Below are positions 51,009 to 58,904 of a stretch of DNA of 64,000 nt, in pieces. The notes under the pieces were generated by a model. The model saw only the letters and a list, made by a program, of their open reading frames with translations. It made no database searches and was not told the origin of the DNA. The position numbers and the translations under genes are program-made. The number at the start of each line of letters is the position of its first letter. Within the stretch, counting starts at the first letter, position 1. Source of the DNA: Necropsobacter rosorum (GTDB lineage: Bacteria; Pseudomonadota; Gammaproteobacteria; Enterobacterales; Pasteurellaceae); contig CCMQ01000003.1 in assembly GCA_000751835.1 (NCBI GenBank), forward strand, positions 62,001-126,000, in the 5' to 3' direction.

Positions 51009-51326
51009 TCATTTAAGTGTTGGTTTGAGTAGCTGGCATATCGCTTTAGCTTTCTCTATGTCAGTTTGTTGCGTAGATTTATCTCCGCCGCAAAGTAGCC
51101 AATACGTTACCCCATTTTGCTGGGTAAAATAGACCCGATAGCCTTTGCCTACAAATACTCTCATTTCATACACGCCATTGCCTACGCTTTTATGATCCCC
51201 TAGATTCCCTTGTTCTGCTCGTTCTATGCGTTTTAATATGGCTTCTTTGGCGATTAAGTCTTTTAGGGATTTTAGCCATTTTCTAAAGCCGCTAAGTTGA
51301 TAAACAGTAATGGCGTTATTGTTTAT
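51009..51326 (-). CDS. RelE/HigB-type toxin with no canonical start codon
   Basis: The minus-strand frame encodes about 105 residues, including ITVYQLSGFRKWLKSLKD, ILKRIERAEQGNLGDHK, GVYEMRVFVGKGYRVYF and YWLLCGGDKSTQQTDIEKAK. These are the hallmarks of COG3657 'addiction module killer' toxins, with the R..GKGYRVYF strand and LLCGGDKSTQ. No ATG, GTG or TTG occurs at the expected start: after GGAAAG comes ATA (51324-51326), then AAC AAT AAC GCC ATT. An ATG at 51349 is in another frame and stops after eight codons. Either it uses ATA/ATT or a 1-base indel inactivated it. The antitoxin lies directly downstream. Confidence 0.72.
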   Translation of the reverse strand: MNNNAITVYQLSGFRKWLKSLKDLIAKEAILKRIERAEQGNLGDHKSVGNGVYEMRVFVGKGYRVYFTQQNGVTYWLLCGGDKSTQQTDIEKAKAICQLLKPTLK

Positions 51327-51338
51327 TTCTTTCCTTGT

Positions 51339-51387
51339 GTATCAAACATGACTACATTGTATCAAATAGGATTACATTGTATCAAGA
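51339..51387. promoter_or_regulatory. Three 20-bp-period direct repeats, probable antitoxin operator
   Basis: TGTATCAAA occurs at 51339 and 51359, and TGTATCAAG at 51379, each exactly 20 bp apart; the spacers also share TACAT. They sit immediately upstream of the toxin gene, where TA pairs autoregulate. Two helical turns per repeat would place bound proteins on one DNA face. Confidence 0.65.
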
Positions 51388-51624
51388 TTATATTTTGCAA
51401 AGTTTCACCTATGGATCAGTGTGAAGATTTCCAGCACAAAAAAATAAAAAAAGTGTATATATAATAGAAAAACACCGGGTACACTTTACCATAGCGTTTA
51501 AATGACCGGAGTGAACTGTACTGTTTCGAAAATGAGAAAAGTAGACAATAACGTGAGAGGAAGATTCAACAAACACATCATAAGTTACGAGTAGCAAAAG
51601 TACGATAAAGCCTTATAAAATGCA

Positions 51625-51658
51625 GAAAAAACAAAACCCCGCGATTAATTACGCGGGG
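51625..51658 (-). terminator. Leftward terminator
   Basis: CCCCGCG (51637-51643) and CGCGGGG (51652-51658) form a perfect stem around ATTAATTA. Only the minus strand has a following T-rich tract. No gene I recognise ends here, so it may mark a lost leftward gene. The surrounding 51390-52095 contains no supportable CDS. Confidence 0.65.
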
Positions 51659-51941
51659 CTATGTTCAGTTTAATGGTGCTCTGAGCGTGAAAATAATCAC
51701 TATATTTATCAAAGCATTATTCAAATCTTGGTGCAAATTTTAATGAACCAAATATTTTTACATTTTTTGATTAAAAAAATATAGAGACTTGAACTCGCAC
51801 GTTTAAAACCAATCAAAAAATGCGTTTTTCTGCGTTGATTTGCGTTGAAAGATCTAAAAGTCAGGATCTGAAAGGCGCTATATCTGAAAAGGCTTGATTG
51901 AGGATCGCAATTTGCGTTGAAATCAACACATTTAGTGCGCG

Positions 51942-51960
51942 GGCGTGGCGAGGGTTTGAC
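51942..51960 (+). other. Candidate P2-type cos site
   Basis: GGCGTGGCGAGGGTTTGAC resembles the cohesive ends of P2-like phages (P2 begins GGCGAGGCGGGG). It lies about 190 bp beyond the 3' end of the portal gene, where P2 has cos. The flanks carry repeated TGCGTTGA elements (51841, 51851, 51913). This is a similarity call by eye. Confidence 0.5.
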
Positions 51961-52096
51961 TGCGATTTTTCGTGCGTGAAAGTGGCTGAAAATCAGGGAA
52001 AAATAAGGTTTTCACCTTTGTGTTATGGGGTGTTTTGATATAATAAACTGGGGCAGAATTAAATAAATAAGGGGCAAAAACCCTTTCATTTGCAAT

Positions 52097-52129
52097 AAAA
52101 AACCCGTGGTAGGCACGGGCATTTTTATT
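52097..52129. terminator. Terminator after the portal gene
   Basis: CCCGTG (52103-52108) and CACGGG (52114-52119) enclose GTAGG. On the minus strand TTTTTT follows, so it terminates the leftward Q-P transcript; the plus strand also has ATTTTTATTTT. Confidence 0.85.
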
Positions 52130-52145
52130 TTAAAAGGATCTGTTT

Positions 52146-53156
52146 TTATTCAAACAGTTTATATTCGCTGAAAGTGATCACTTCCTTTCCAACAATCGCA
52201 TTAATTTCTTTCAAGCGTTCTTGTAGCGGAATAATCTCATTGACAAAAAACACTTTGGTCGCTTTTTCCACATCACCAAAACCGCCGGTATTATTCGGGA
52301 TAATCCCCATCAGTTGAGGTGGTACACGGTGCGCAGCTAACACATCATCACGGCTTGCATTTTTAATATTGAGAAAATCATCTTTAGCTATAGCATCGGA
52401 AAGGGGAATCACTTGCAACCCGTCTTTCTTGCCATCAGGAATATGAATAAACAAATTCTTAAAATTGCCTGTGCCTTTGGTTTGTCGAATTTGCGCTTTA
52501 ATCGCATCAACATCATCTTTGTTTTGAGTAGGATCCGTTAAATAGATTATTGAACCCGCATGCGCACCATTCAAATAATATTTACGGCGGAACAATGTTG
52601 CACTCTCATTTAAAAATGCAGACTGCAATGCGGCCAAATATTCCGGCACACCATAAACCTCTTGATTCACGTCCGGATTAACCAAATTGAAAACCGAACC
52701 TTTTGCAAACTCGTGTTCATCAACTCCATTCACCACTTGATAAAATACGCCCCGCTCTACACCAACCCGCATATATTTCGCCAGAGGTGCATTTAATGCC
52801 ATCACATTGCCAAAGCGATTACGCTTAATTTCAATGTAGGCATTACCAAAAACCAAATAATCCTGTACCAATTTTTCCAACTGTGTGCGTGGCAAAAGTG
52901 CGGTCGTTTTACAAGTTGAAAGCAAAATATTTTTCTTCACCGTGATCGCACTTTGATGATGTGCCGAGGCATTCAATGCTTTAGAGAGATAACTCAAATT
53001 AATCGGCGGATTGTAATATTTTTGATACATCAGCACCGGCTCAAAATAATTGAGGATTTCCGCACGATCAAGCACGGGAATCGGCTCACCAAAACTAAAG
53101 GCTTCCGTTCTGGCTTGTGAAGAAAGTGCGGTCGTTTTTTTACGTGATTTTTTCAT
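52146..53156 (-). CDS. Phage portal protein (P2 gpQ-like)
   Basis: The dodecameric portal forms the DNA entry channel of the head. The 336 residues are close to P2 gpQ (344). Recognisable parts are LSYLSKALNASAHHQSAITVKKNIL, LVQDYLVFGNAYIEIKRNRFG and the C-terminal VLAAHRVPPQLMGIIPNNTGGFGDVEKATKVFFVNEIIPLQ, characteristic of PBSX/P2 portal proteins. Two host USS copies lie in it (52896-52904, 53124-53132). It is transcribed with the terminase gene, nine bases upstream. Confidence 0.95.
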   Translation of the reverse strand: MKKSRKKTTALSSQARTEAFSFGEPIPVLDRAEILNYFEPVLMYQKYYNPPINLSYLSKALNASAHHQSAITVKKNILLSTCKTTALLPRTQLEKLVQDYLVFGNAYIEIKRNRFGNVMALNAPLAKYMRVGVERGVFYQVVNGVDEHEFAKGSVFNLVNPDVNQEVYGVPEYLAALQSAFLNESATLFRRKYYLNGAHAGSIIYLTDPTQNKDDVDAIKAQIRQTKGTGNFKNLFIHIPDGKKDGLQVIPLSDAIAKDDFLNIKNASRDDVLAAHRVPPQLMGIIPNNTGGFGDVEKATKVFFVNEIIPLQERLKEINAIVGKEVITFSEYKLFE

Positions 53157-53165
53157 TATTAAATC

Positions 53166-54944
53166 CTATTCAAAGGTGAAAATTGTTGTTTGTGCGCTGC
53201 CGACAACATCGCCGCCGGAGCCGTAAGGAACGTTTAAAATGCAGTTCATGATCGCCCACGATAAATCACCGTGGCTTGCTTCTTCCGAACGGTCGGAAAC
53301 ATAAGTGATTCTGCCTGTGCCGGTTGTGCGTTTTTTTACTGTCATAAAACTAGTGATAATTTCTTTGCCGTCAAATTTTAGACGGCGTTTCTGAATGAGG
53401 TTTTGCGTTTTCAGTACCATTTCGTTTTTCAGGTCGACGTTATAATCTAGCCCTTGCGCCATTGGATAAAATTTCCTTACCTCTTGATACACGCCCGACC
53501 CCATTCCCGTTTTATCAATCACAATACGAGTGATGTTATAGTCATCACAAAATTGTTTGATTCGATTTGCTTGCGCTTCATAATCCATTCCGTGAAAAGT
53601 TTGCCAATGCAACACACGATAGTCGCCCCCTTCCACTTTAGGCGGTGCAACAATAGCGAGTGCCGCACGGTCGCCAGTAAATGCCGGGTCATAACCGAGC
53701 CATACCTCCCGATTGCCGAAAGGTCGTTGCCAAAATGGTTTATAATCCTCCCACTCTTCTAGGCTATCCACTTGACACAACTGAAGATCAGCAAATTTGA
53801 AAGCGGAGCTATCATCATCAGCAAATTGGCACAAAAACAGCTGATTAAACTCTTCCTTGCTGTTTTCCGCAATCAAATCATCAATGTTAAACAAGTTGCA
53901 GCCGCCTTCCATCGCATCGTAAATGCTGACAATCTGTTTCCACTGACGATCCGCACAGAGCTTGCCGGCACGTAAATTTTCGTGGGAAATATCAATTTCC
54001 ACTTTTTCCAATTTTGCACGGTTGCGATTAAAGGCTTTGCCGCAAAAAAACGCATAGGCAGGGTGCGCAATGGTTGTCGGCGTAGAAAAGTAAGTTTGAC
54101 GATACATCTTTTGTGCCGCCATACCCGATGCCACTTTGCGCATCACATCAAATTTCGGCACCCAAAACACTTCGTCAAAGTACAAATTGCCGTGATACGA
54201 TTGGGCTGTTGCCGAGTTCGTGCCAAGAAAAATCAACTCCGCCCCATTCGGCAGTTTGATGGTTTCCCCTTTCAAATCCACATCTGCGGTTTGTTTGGCA
54301 TAATTCACAATGTAAGAACGGAACTGCAACGCCTGTTTTTTACTGGCCGAAAGGAAAATTTGATTATGGCCTGTTGTCAGCGCATCAACAAAGGCTTCAT
54401 GAGCAAAATAATAAGTCGCCCCAATCTGACGACTTTTCAAAATATTGCGGATTCGATGTTCTTTTGCCTTATGCCACACCCGTTGATAATTAAACATTCC
54501 CTCAAGAAAGCCATTAATCAACAATTCCTCTTGCTCTTCGCTGATGGCGTTTTGCTCCGCTTTTTTGCGTTCGCCTTTATTCCGATTGGCAAGTTTCGGG
54601 TTCAAATCAACTTCATTGCCTTCGCCAAAAGAATATTTTTTCACCCTAGCCATCCGTTCCATTTGGCGACCGAGTAAATCAATTTCTTTGTAATCTGCCC
54701 CGCTCTTGTTTTCTTTCAGAATGAGCAAGTTCAAACGGCTTTCAAGGGTCAGTTCCACACGCCCGACCGGTGCGAAATCATCCCATTTTTCACGCTCTTT
54801 CCAACTGGAAATAGTCGATGTTGGAATATTTAACTGACGTGATATTTCCGCAATTTTATAACCGCTGAAATACATCACTTGCGCTCGGCGTTTGGTATCT
54901 GCCGTGTTTTCCGGTTGAGGTGGATTGTTGATAGGTTCTGTCAT
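53166..54944 (-). CDS. Phage terminase, ATPase subunit (P2 gpP-like)
   Basis: This large terminase packages DNA from cos. The 592 residues match P2 gpP (590). An N-terminal HTH (about 28-52, SGYKIAEISRQLNIPTSTISSWKER) is followed by the ATPase with LKSRQIGATYYFAHEAF (Walker A variant) and NLYFDEVFW (Walker B). The nuclease domain has LGYDPAFTGDRAALAIVAPP and RIVIDKTGMGSGVYQEV. It is divergent from the scaffold gene across 159 bases that must hold both late promoters. Confidence 0.95.
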   Translation of the reverse strand: MTEPINNPPQPENTADTKRRAQVMYFSGYKIAEISRQLNIPTSTISSWKEREKWDDFAPVGRVELTLESRLNLLILKENKSGADYKEIDLLGRQMERMARVKKYSFGEGNEVDLNPKLANRNKGERKKAEQNAISEEQEELLINGFLEGMFNYQRVWHKAKEHRIRNILKSRQIGATYYFAHEAFVDALTTGHNQIFLSASKKQALQFRSYIVNYAKQTADVDLKGETIKLPNGAELIFLGTNSATAQSYHGNLYFDEVFWVPKFDVMRKVASGMAAQKMYRQTYFSTPTTIAHPAYAFFCGKAFNRNRAKLEKVEIDISHENLRAGKLCADRQWKQIVSIYDAMEGGCNLFNIDDLIAENSKEEFNQLFLCQFADDDSSAFKFADLQLCQVDSLEEWEDYKPFWQRPFGNREVWLGYDPAFTGDRAALAIVAPPKVEGGDYRVLHWQTFHGMDYEAQANRIKQFCDDYNITRIVIDKTGMGSGVYQEVRKFYPMAQGLDYNVDLKNEMVLKTQNLIQKRRLKFDGKEIITSFMTVKKRTTGTGRITYVSDRSEEASHGDLSWAIMNCILNVPYGSGGDVVGSAQTTIFTFE

Positions 54945-55103
54945 GCGTTATCTCTTAAATTTTAATAACGGCATAGTAGAAAGGATAAATGCGGTCGTCT
55001 TTCAGGGCGTTTTGTGAAACCAAAAGCAACAATGGCAAGCACTCGCACAGGTGTAAAAAGTCTTTCAGAATGGGCGCAACTTGAACCATAAAAAGGATAA
55101 CCC

Positions 55104-55925
55104 ATGCCGAAAAAATCGAAATGGTTTGTCGTTGCGACAGAGGGCGCAACCACAGACGGTCGCGAAATTCAGCGTAAGTGGATTGAGGAAATGGCTGAAA
55201 GCTATGATCCAAAAAATACTTACGGTGCACGCATTAATTTAGATCACATCAAATTCACCCTGTTTTTTGAAGATATGCCAAACGCTCATTGTTTTGGTGA
55301 TGTGATTGCACTGAAATCCCAAGAACGTAAAGATGGCAAACTGCAATTATTAGCTGAAATTATCCCAACGGAAAGTTTGATTAAGCTCAATCAGGCAGGG
55401 CAAAAAGTCTATACATCCGTTGAAATCGACACCAATTTCGCCGACACCGGCAAAGCCTATTTGGTCGGTCTTGCGGTAACGGACAATCCGGCAAGTCTTG
55501 GCACGGAAATGCTTTCCTTCTCGCACAACGGCTTGGCGTCCCGCAAATTAAAAGCGGAAAACCTGTTCACTGCTGCCGTGGAAACGTTGCTTGAATTTGA
55601 AGACATTGAAGAAAAACCGAATTTCTCCGTGTTTGAAAAAATCAAGGCGTTGTTCAGTAAAAAAGAAAAATCCGATGACGAACGCTTTGCGGATCATGAA
55701 AAATCCATTGAGCTTTTAGCGGAACAAACCAAAGAAACCTTGGAAAAACTGACCGCACTTTCTGCCGATTTTGAAAAACAAAAAGCGGAATTTGCAAAAA
55801 TGCAAGAAACCCAAGAAGCGATTCAAAGCAAGTTTACCCAACTTGAACAAACGCCATCTGCCGACTATACCGAACGCCCTTTAGTTGCGGGCGAAACAAC
55901 CGAAGCAGACGGTCGTTTCTTCTAA
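55104..55925 (+). CDS. Capsid scaffold and maturation protease (P2 gpO-like)
   Basis: This fused protease and scaffold has 273 residues. The putative catalytic triad matches P2 gpO: Asp18 (TTDGRE), His48 (INLDHIKF) and Ser105 (KVYTSVEI). The C-terminal part (about 190-250) is a charged coiled coil typical of scaffolds (EQTKETLEKLTALSADFEKQ). A USS at 55752-55760 encodes LTALS. AAAAGGATAACCC precedes the ATG. It is the first gene of the rightward late operon. Confidence 0.93.
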   Translation: MPKKSKWFVVATEGATTDGREIQRKWIEEMAESYDPKNTYGARINLDHIKFTLFFEDMPNAHCFGDVIALKSQERKDGKLQLLAEIIPTESLIKLNQAGQKVYTSVEIDTNFADTGKAYLVGLAVTDNPASLGTEMLSFSHNGLASRKLKAENLFTAAVETLLEFEDIEEKPNFSVFEKIKALFSKKEKSDDERFADHEKSIELLAEQTKETLEKLTALSADFEKQKAEFAKMQETQEAIQSKFTQLEQTPSADYTERPLVAGETTEADGRFF

Positions 55926-55946
55926 TTATCACCACAGGAAGCCAAA

Positions 55947-57002
55947 ATGAATAAATTTACCAAAACTAAATTAGCCCATTATTTCGCCGGTGTAGCAACA
56001 GACAATGGCGAATCCGTAGAATTTATCGCTGCAGGCGGTCAATTCACCGTTGAGCCAACTATTCAACAAAAACTCGAAAACGCCGTCTTGGAAAACTCCG
56101 ACTTTCTAAAACGCATTAATGTAGTGATGGTGACGGAAATGAAAGGTGCGACTTTGCGTTTAGGAGTATTAGGCCCTATTGCAAGCCGAACCGATACCAA
56201 CAAAAAAGAGCGTGAAACCAGAGACATTCACAGTCTTGAAGAAAACACCTACTCTTGCGAGCAAACCAACTTCGACACCCATTTGAACTACGCCACTTTG
56301 GATAGTTGGGCGAAATTCCCTGATTTTGCCGCTCGAATTGGCAATCTCAAAGCTGAACGCATTGCACACGACCGCATTATGATCGGTTTTAACGGTTCAA
56401 GTGTTGCCGCAACAACTAACCTCAAAACAAACCCATTATTGCAAGATGTCAATGTTGGCTGGTTACACCAAATCGAAACCAAAGCCACTGCCCGTGTAAT
56501 GACAGAAGAAACCAAAGGTAGCGGCAAAATCGAAATCGGCACAGGTAAAACCTACAAAAATCTTGATGCCTTTGTGTTCGCCCTTAAAGAAGACTTTATC
56601 CCTGCACAATACCGTGATGACACAAAACTCGTGGCGATCATGGGTAGCGATTTATTAGCAGATAAATACTTCCCATTAATCAATCAAGAAAAACCAAGCG
56701 AGCAAGTCGCCGGTGATACGGTCATCAGCCAAAAACGCGTGGGCGGTTTACAAGCGGTTTCCGTACCGTATTTCCCGAAAGGCACAGTGCTTATCACCGC
56801 ATTGGATAACTTGTCAATCTACGTACAAGAAGGAAGAGTGCGCCGTCACTTTAAAGACAAACCGGAACGCAATCGTGTAGAAGACTATTTATCCTCAAAT
56901 GAGGCGTATGTAGTCGAAAACTATGAGGCAGTCGCACTGGCGAAAAACATCACGATTGTTGACGCGCCGGCTAGCGAAACCACTAACGGCGCAACGGAAT
57001 AA
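55947..57002 (+). CDS. Major capsid protein (P2 gpN-like)
   Basis: This HK97-fold capsid protein has 351 residues, near P2 gpN (357). Features: NKFTKTKLAHYFAGVATDNG at the N terminus, FDTHLNYATLDSWAKFPDFAARIGNLKAERIAHDRIMIGFNG in the middle, and VPYFPKGTVLITALDNLSIYVQEGRVRRHFKDKPERNRVEDYLSSNEAYVVENYEAVALAKNI near the end. In P2 the first 31 residues are removed by the gpO protease. It lies 21 bases after the scaffold gene. Confidence 0.95.
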   Translation: MNKFTKTKLAHYFAGVATDNGESVEFIAAGGQFTVEPTIQQKLENAVLENSDFLKRINVVMVTEMKGATLRLGVLGPIASRTDTNKKERETRDIHSLEENTYSCEQTNFDTHLNYATLDSWAKFPDFAARIGNLKAERIAHDRIMIGFNGSSVAATTNLKTNPLLQDVNVGWLHQIETKATARVMTEETKGSGKIEIGTGKTYKNLDAFVFALKEDFIPAQYRDDTKLVAIMGSDLLADKYFPLINQEKPSEQVAGDTVISQKRVGGLQAVSVPYFPKGTVLITALDNLSIYVQEGRVRRHFKDKPERNRVEDYLSSNEAYVVENYEAVALAKNITIVDAPASETTNGATE

Positions 57003-57006
57003 GCCA

Positions 57007-57663
57007 ATGCGACCGACTAAACGTCATTTTATCGAAGTCTCTGCCGCTTTAGCCAATGCGGCAGAAACCGAAGATTTAAGCCAATTTAGCGAATACGACA
57101 AAATGCTCCGCTTGCTTGCCCGCCACAAAAAGGATTTAAAACAAATCCAATCCACGGTGCGCAAAGCAGAATTTAAAAAACGTATTTTGCCGGATTATTT
57201 GCCTTGGATTGAGGGCGCATTATCTGCTGGAACGGGTAAACAAGATAATGTGGTGATGACGTGGTGCGTATGGGCGATTGACTGTGGGGAATATCACCTT
57301 GCTTTAACCATTGCCGACTATGCCGTTTTTCACGATTTGCGACTGCCTGAACCGTTCAGCCGAACATTAGGCACACTTATCGCTGAAGAATTTGCCGACC
57401 AAGCCAAAGCGGCGCAGGCAGCAAATCAACCTTTTGAAGTGGCGTATTTGGAACAAGCCAACCGCATCACCGCCGATTGTGATATGCCGGACGAAAGCCG
57501 TGCAAGATTATTGCGGGAATTGGGGTTGCTCACTATTGAGAAAAACCCCACTCAAGCCCTTGAATATCTCGAACGAGCACTCGGCTTAGATCAGAAAATC
57601 GGCGTGAAAGGCGAGATAAAAAAACTCCGTAAGCAACTTGAGAAAAACGAGAGTGAATCTTGA
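57007..57663 (+). CDS. Terminase, endonuclease (small) subunit (P2 gpM-like)
   Basis: The 218-residue protein starts at ATG 57007 just after the capsid stop; the open frame from 56923 overlaps the capsid gene and is not credible. MLRLLARHKKDLKQIQSTVRKAEFKKRILPDYLPWIEGALSAGTGKQDNVVMTWCVWAIDCGEYHLALTIADY is characteristic of gpM, which makes the staggered cos cut with gpP. The C-terminal third (from about 150) is helical with a TPR-like look. A long non-coding structured stretch follows. Confidence 0.93.
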   Translation: MRPTKRHFIEVSAALANAAETEDLSQFSEYDKMLRLLARHKKDLKQIQSTVRKAEFKKRILPDYLPWIEGALSAGTGKQDNVVMTWCVWAIDCGEYHLALTIADYAVFHDLRLPEPFSRTLGTLIAEEFADQAKAAQAANQPFEVAYLEQANRITADCDMPDESRARLLRELGLLTIEKNPTQALEYLERALGLDQKIGVKGEIKKLRKQLEKNESES

Positions 57664-57674
57664 TGTTGTTTAAG

Positions 57675-57940
57675 CCCCGTGTAAATCGCCCGACTGTGAA
57701 TGAATTTTTAGGGAAATTTGTCCTGTTTGAGCGCAGCGAGTTGACAAATTTCCCGTAAAGAAAATTCATTCTAAGGGCGGAAAAGCGATTTAGTCGGGGT
57801 GTGTTCTTTGGTTCTTTCTTGCACAAGCAAGAAAGAACGTAATCCAAGCAAACCACGCAGCCGCGGGGCGGATTCAAAGTGCGGTCAAAATTTTCTAAAT
57901 TTCTACACCGCATTTGATGAATCCCCACCCCGCTTTTTTT
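57675..57940. other. Highly structured non-coding element between gpM and gpL genes
   Basis: Three stem-loops follow one another. (1) A nested stem 57675-57799: CCCCG/CGGGG, AAATCGC/GCGATTT, GAATGAATTTT/AAAATTCATTC and GGGAAATTTGTC/GACAAATTTCCC, capped by 20 nt containing GAGCGCAGCGAG. (2) GTTCTTTCTTGC-ACAA-GCAAGAAAGAAC at 57811-57838, perfect. (3) 57863-57933: GCGGGG/CCCCGC, GGATTCA/TGAATCC and TGCGGT/ACCGCA, ending in TTTTTTT, a rightward terminator that embeds a USS (57877-57885). P2 has no such gap here. I do not recognise the family; a mobile repeat or a small RNA gene are both possible. Confidence 0.8.
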
Positions 57941-57953
57941 ATAGGTAAACACA

Positions 57954-58463
57954 ATGTCAGACGGTGCAATCTCAATCAAACTTACTCCCGATTATGAAAT
58001 GGGCGCAGTGCAAAAACAGGTAGAAACCTATCCTAACACCGATGATTTAATCAGCAATGAACCCTTTTTCCCTGATTTTTCGATCTCTCAATGCCGCAAT
58101 CAAATGCGTATTGATGGCACAGTGACCGAATTTCGCTTAAAAGATTCTCTGATTGAGGCAATGGCTTCGGTCAATGAAGAATTGAGCGCATTCCAGCAGG
58201 AAAATGCGAAATACGGTCATTTGGCAAGTATTCCGGCTCCACGCATAAATGACGAAAGCATTTTAGTGCAACGCTATCAACGTGCCGTGATTTGCCTTGC
58301 CGTTGCCAATTTATACGAACGCTACGCAAGTTACGACAGCACCAATGAGGGTGATAAGAAAATGGAACAGCTCAAAGACATCATTGACCAACTCCGCCGT
58401 GATGCCCGTTTTGCTATCAGCGATATGTTGAAACGCCGAAGAATTGACGTGGAGCTGATCTGA
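57954..58463 (+). CDS. Head completion/stabilisation protein (P2 gpL-like)
   Basis: The 169-residue protein equals P2 gpL in length. The N-terminal half (FFPDFSISQCRNQMRIDGTVTEFRLKDSLIEAMASVNEEL) and YQRAVICLAVANLYERYASYDSTNEGDKKMEQL match the family, which closes the filled head. ATAGGT lies upstream of the ATG. Its last base overlaps the tail X start. It follows the terminator-like hairpin of the structured element by only some 20 bases, so its transcription may depend on read-through or a local promoter. Confidence 0.92.
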   Translation: MSDGAISIKLTPDYEMGAVQKQVETYPNTDDLISNEPFFPDFSISQCRNQMRIDGTVTEFRLKDSLIEAMASVNEELSAFQQENAKYGHLASIPAPRINDESILVQRYQRAVICLAVANLYERYASYDSTNEGDKKMEQLKDIIDQLRRDARFAISDMLKRRRIDVELI

Positions 58464-58672
58464 TGAAAGTGCGAGCCCAACAAAATGACAATCTCGATGC
58501 CATTGTTTACCGCCATTTAGGCAAAAGCCAAGGCTATTTAGAAATCGCATGCGAACTGAATCCGCACTTGATGAATTTGCCGATAATCCCTATCGGCACA
58601 GAAGTGAATTTGCCCGATCCTGACACCGAAAAGATCAGCGTTGCACAAGATACGTTGCAGTTATGGAGCTAA
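58463..58672 (+). CDS. Tail protein X (P2 gpX-like)
   Basis: This 69-residue protein has a LysM-like pattern: RAQQNDNLDAIVYRHLGKSQGYLEIACELNPHLMNLPIIPIGTEVNLPD. P2 gpX (67 residues) is an essential tail component. It is coupled to gpL by a one-base overlap (ATGA-type junction). Confidence 0.92.
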   Translation: MKVRAQQNDNLDAIVYRHLGKSQGYLEIACELNPHLMNLPIIPIGTEVNLPDPDTEKISVAQDTLQLWS

Positions 58673-58676
58673 CAAA

Positions 58677-58904
58677 ATGAAAGACATTCAAAGCAATGCG
58701 CCTTATGTATCAGGCGGTTTTACCGCATTTATGGGAGTGATCAGCAATATGTTAAGCGATGTTACGCTTGCCGATGTTGGCGTTATCGTTGGGATTATCG
58801 TCACCATCGCAACGTGGGTGGTGAATTGGTATTACAAGAAAAAAGATTTTGAATTAAGAAAATTAGAAGTAGAAGGAAAAATCAATGATAAGAAAAAGCG
58901 CTAA
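58677..58904 (+). CDS. Phage holin
   Basis: The 75-residue protein starts at ATG 58677, four bases after the tail X stop; the upstream open frame overlaps X and is not used. One or two hydrophobic helices (about 14-26 and 31-50, VGVIVGIIVTIATWVVNWYY) precede a highly charged C terminus KKKDFELRKLEVEGKINDKKKR, the usual holin layout. It would trigger lysis together with the endolysin. It overlaps the endolysin gene by 20 bases. Confidence 0.85.
   Translation: MKDIQSNAPYVSGGFTAFMGVISNMLSDVTLADVGVIVGIIVTIATWVVNWYYKKKDFELRKLEVEGKINDKKKR

Noticed and set aside
51409..51597. Minus-strand frame beginning LLVTYDV, reminiscent of the first residues of Cas2
   Set aside because: After seven residues nothing follows the Cas2 pattern, and no CRISPR repeats, cas1 or other cas genes occur in the window.
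51781..51803. Minus-strand GTGCGAGTTCAAGTCTC resembling a tRNA T-arm or att core
   Set aside because: No acceptor stem, D-arm or anticodon arm is visible around it, and the stem pairs over only three bases.
55000..55040. TTTTGTG...CAACAA between terminase and scaffold genes as a P2 Ogr-type late promoter
   Set aside because: The half-site spacing is off by one and the match covers only four bases per side.
54955..55230. Minus-strand frame overlapping the start of the scaffold gene
   Set aside because: It occupies the divergent promoter region and lies antisense to the protease domain, with no family resemblance.
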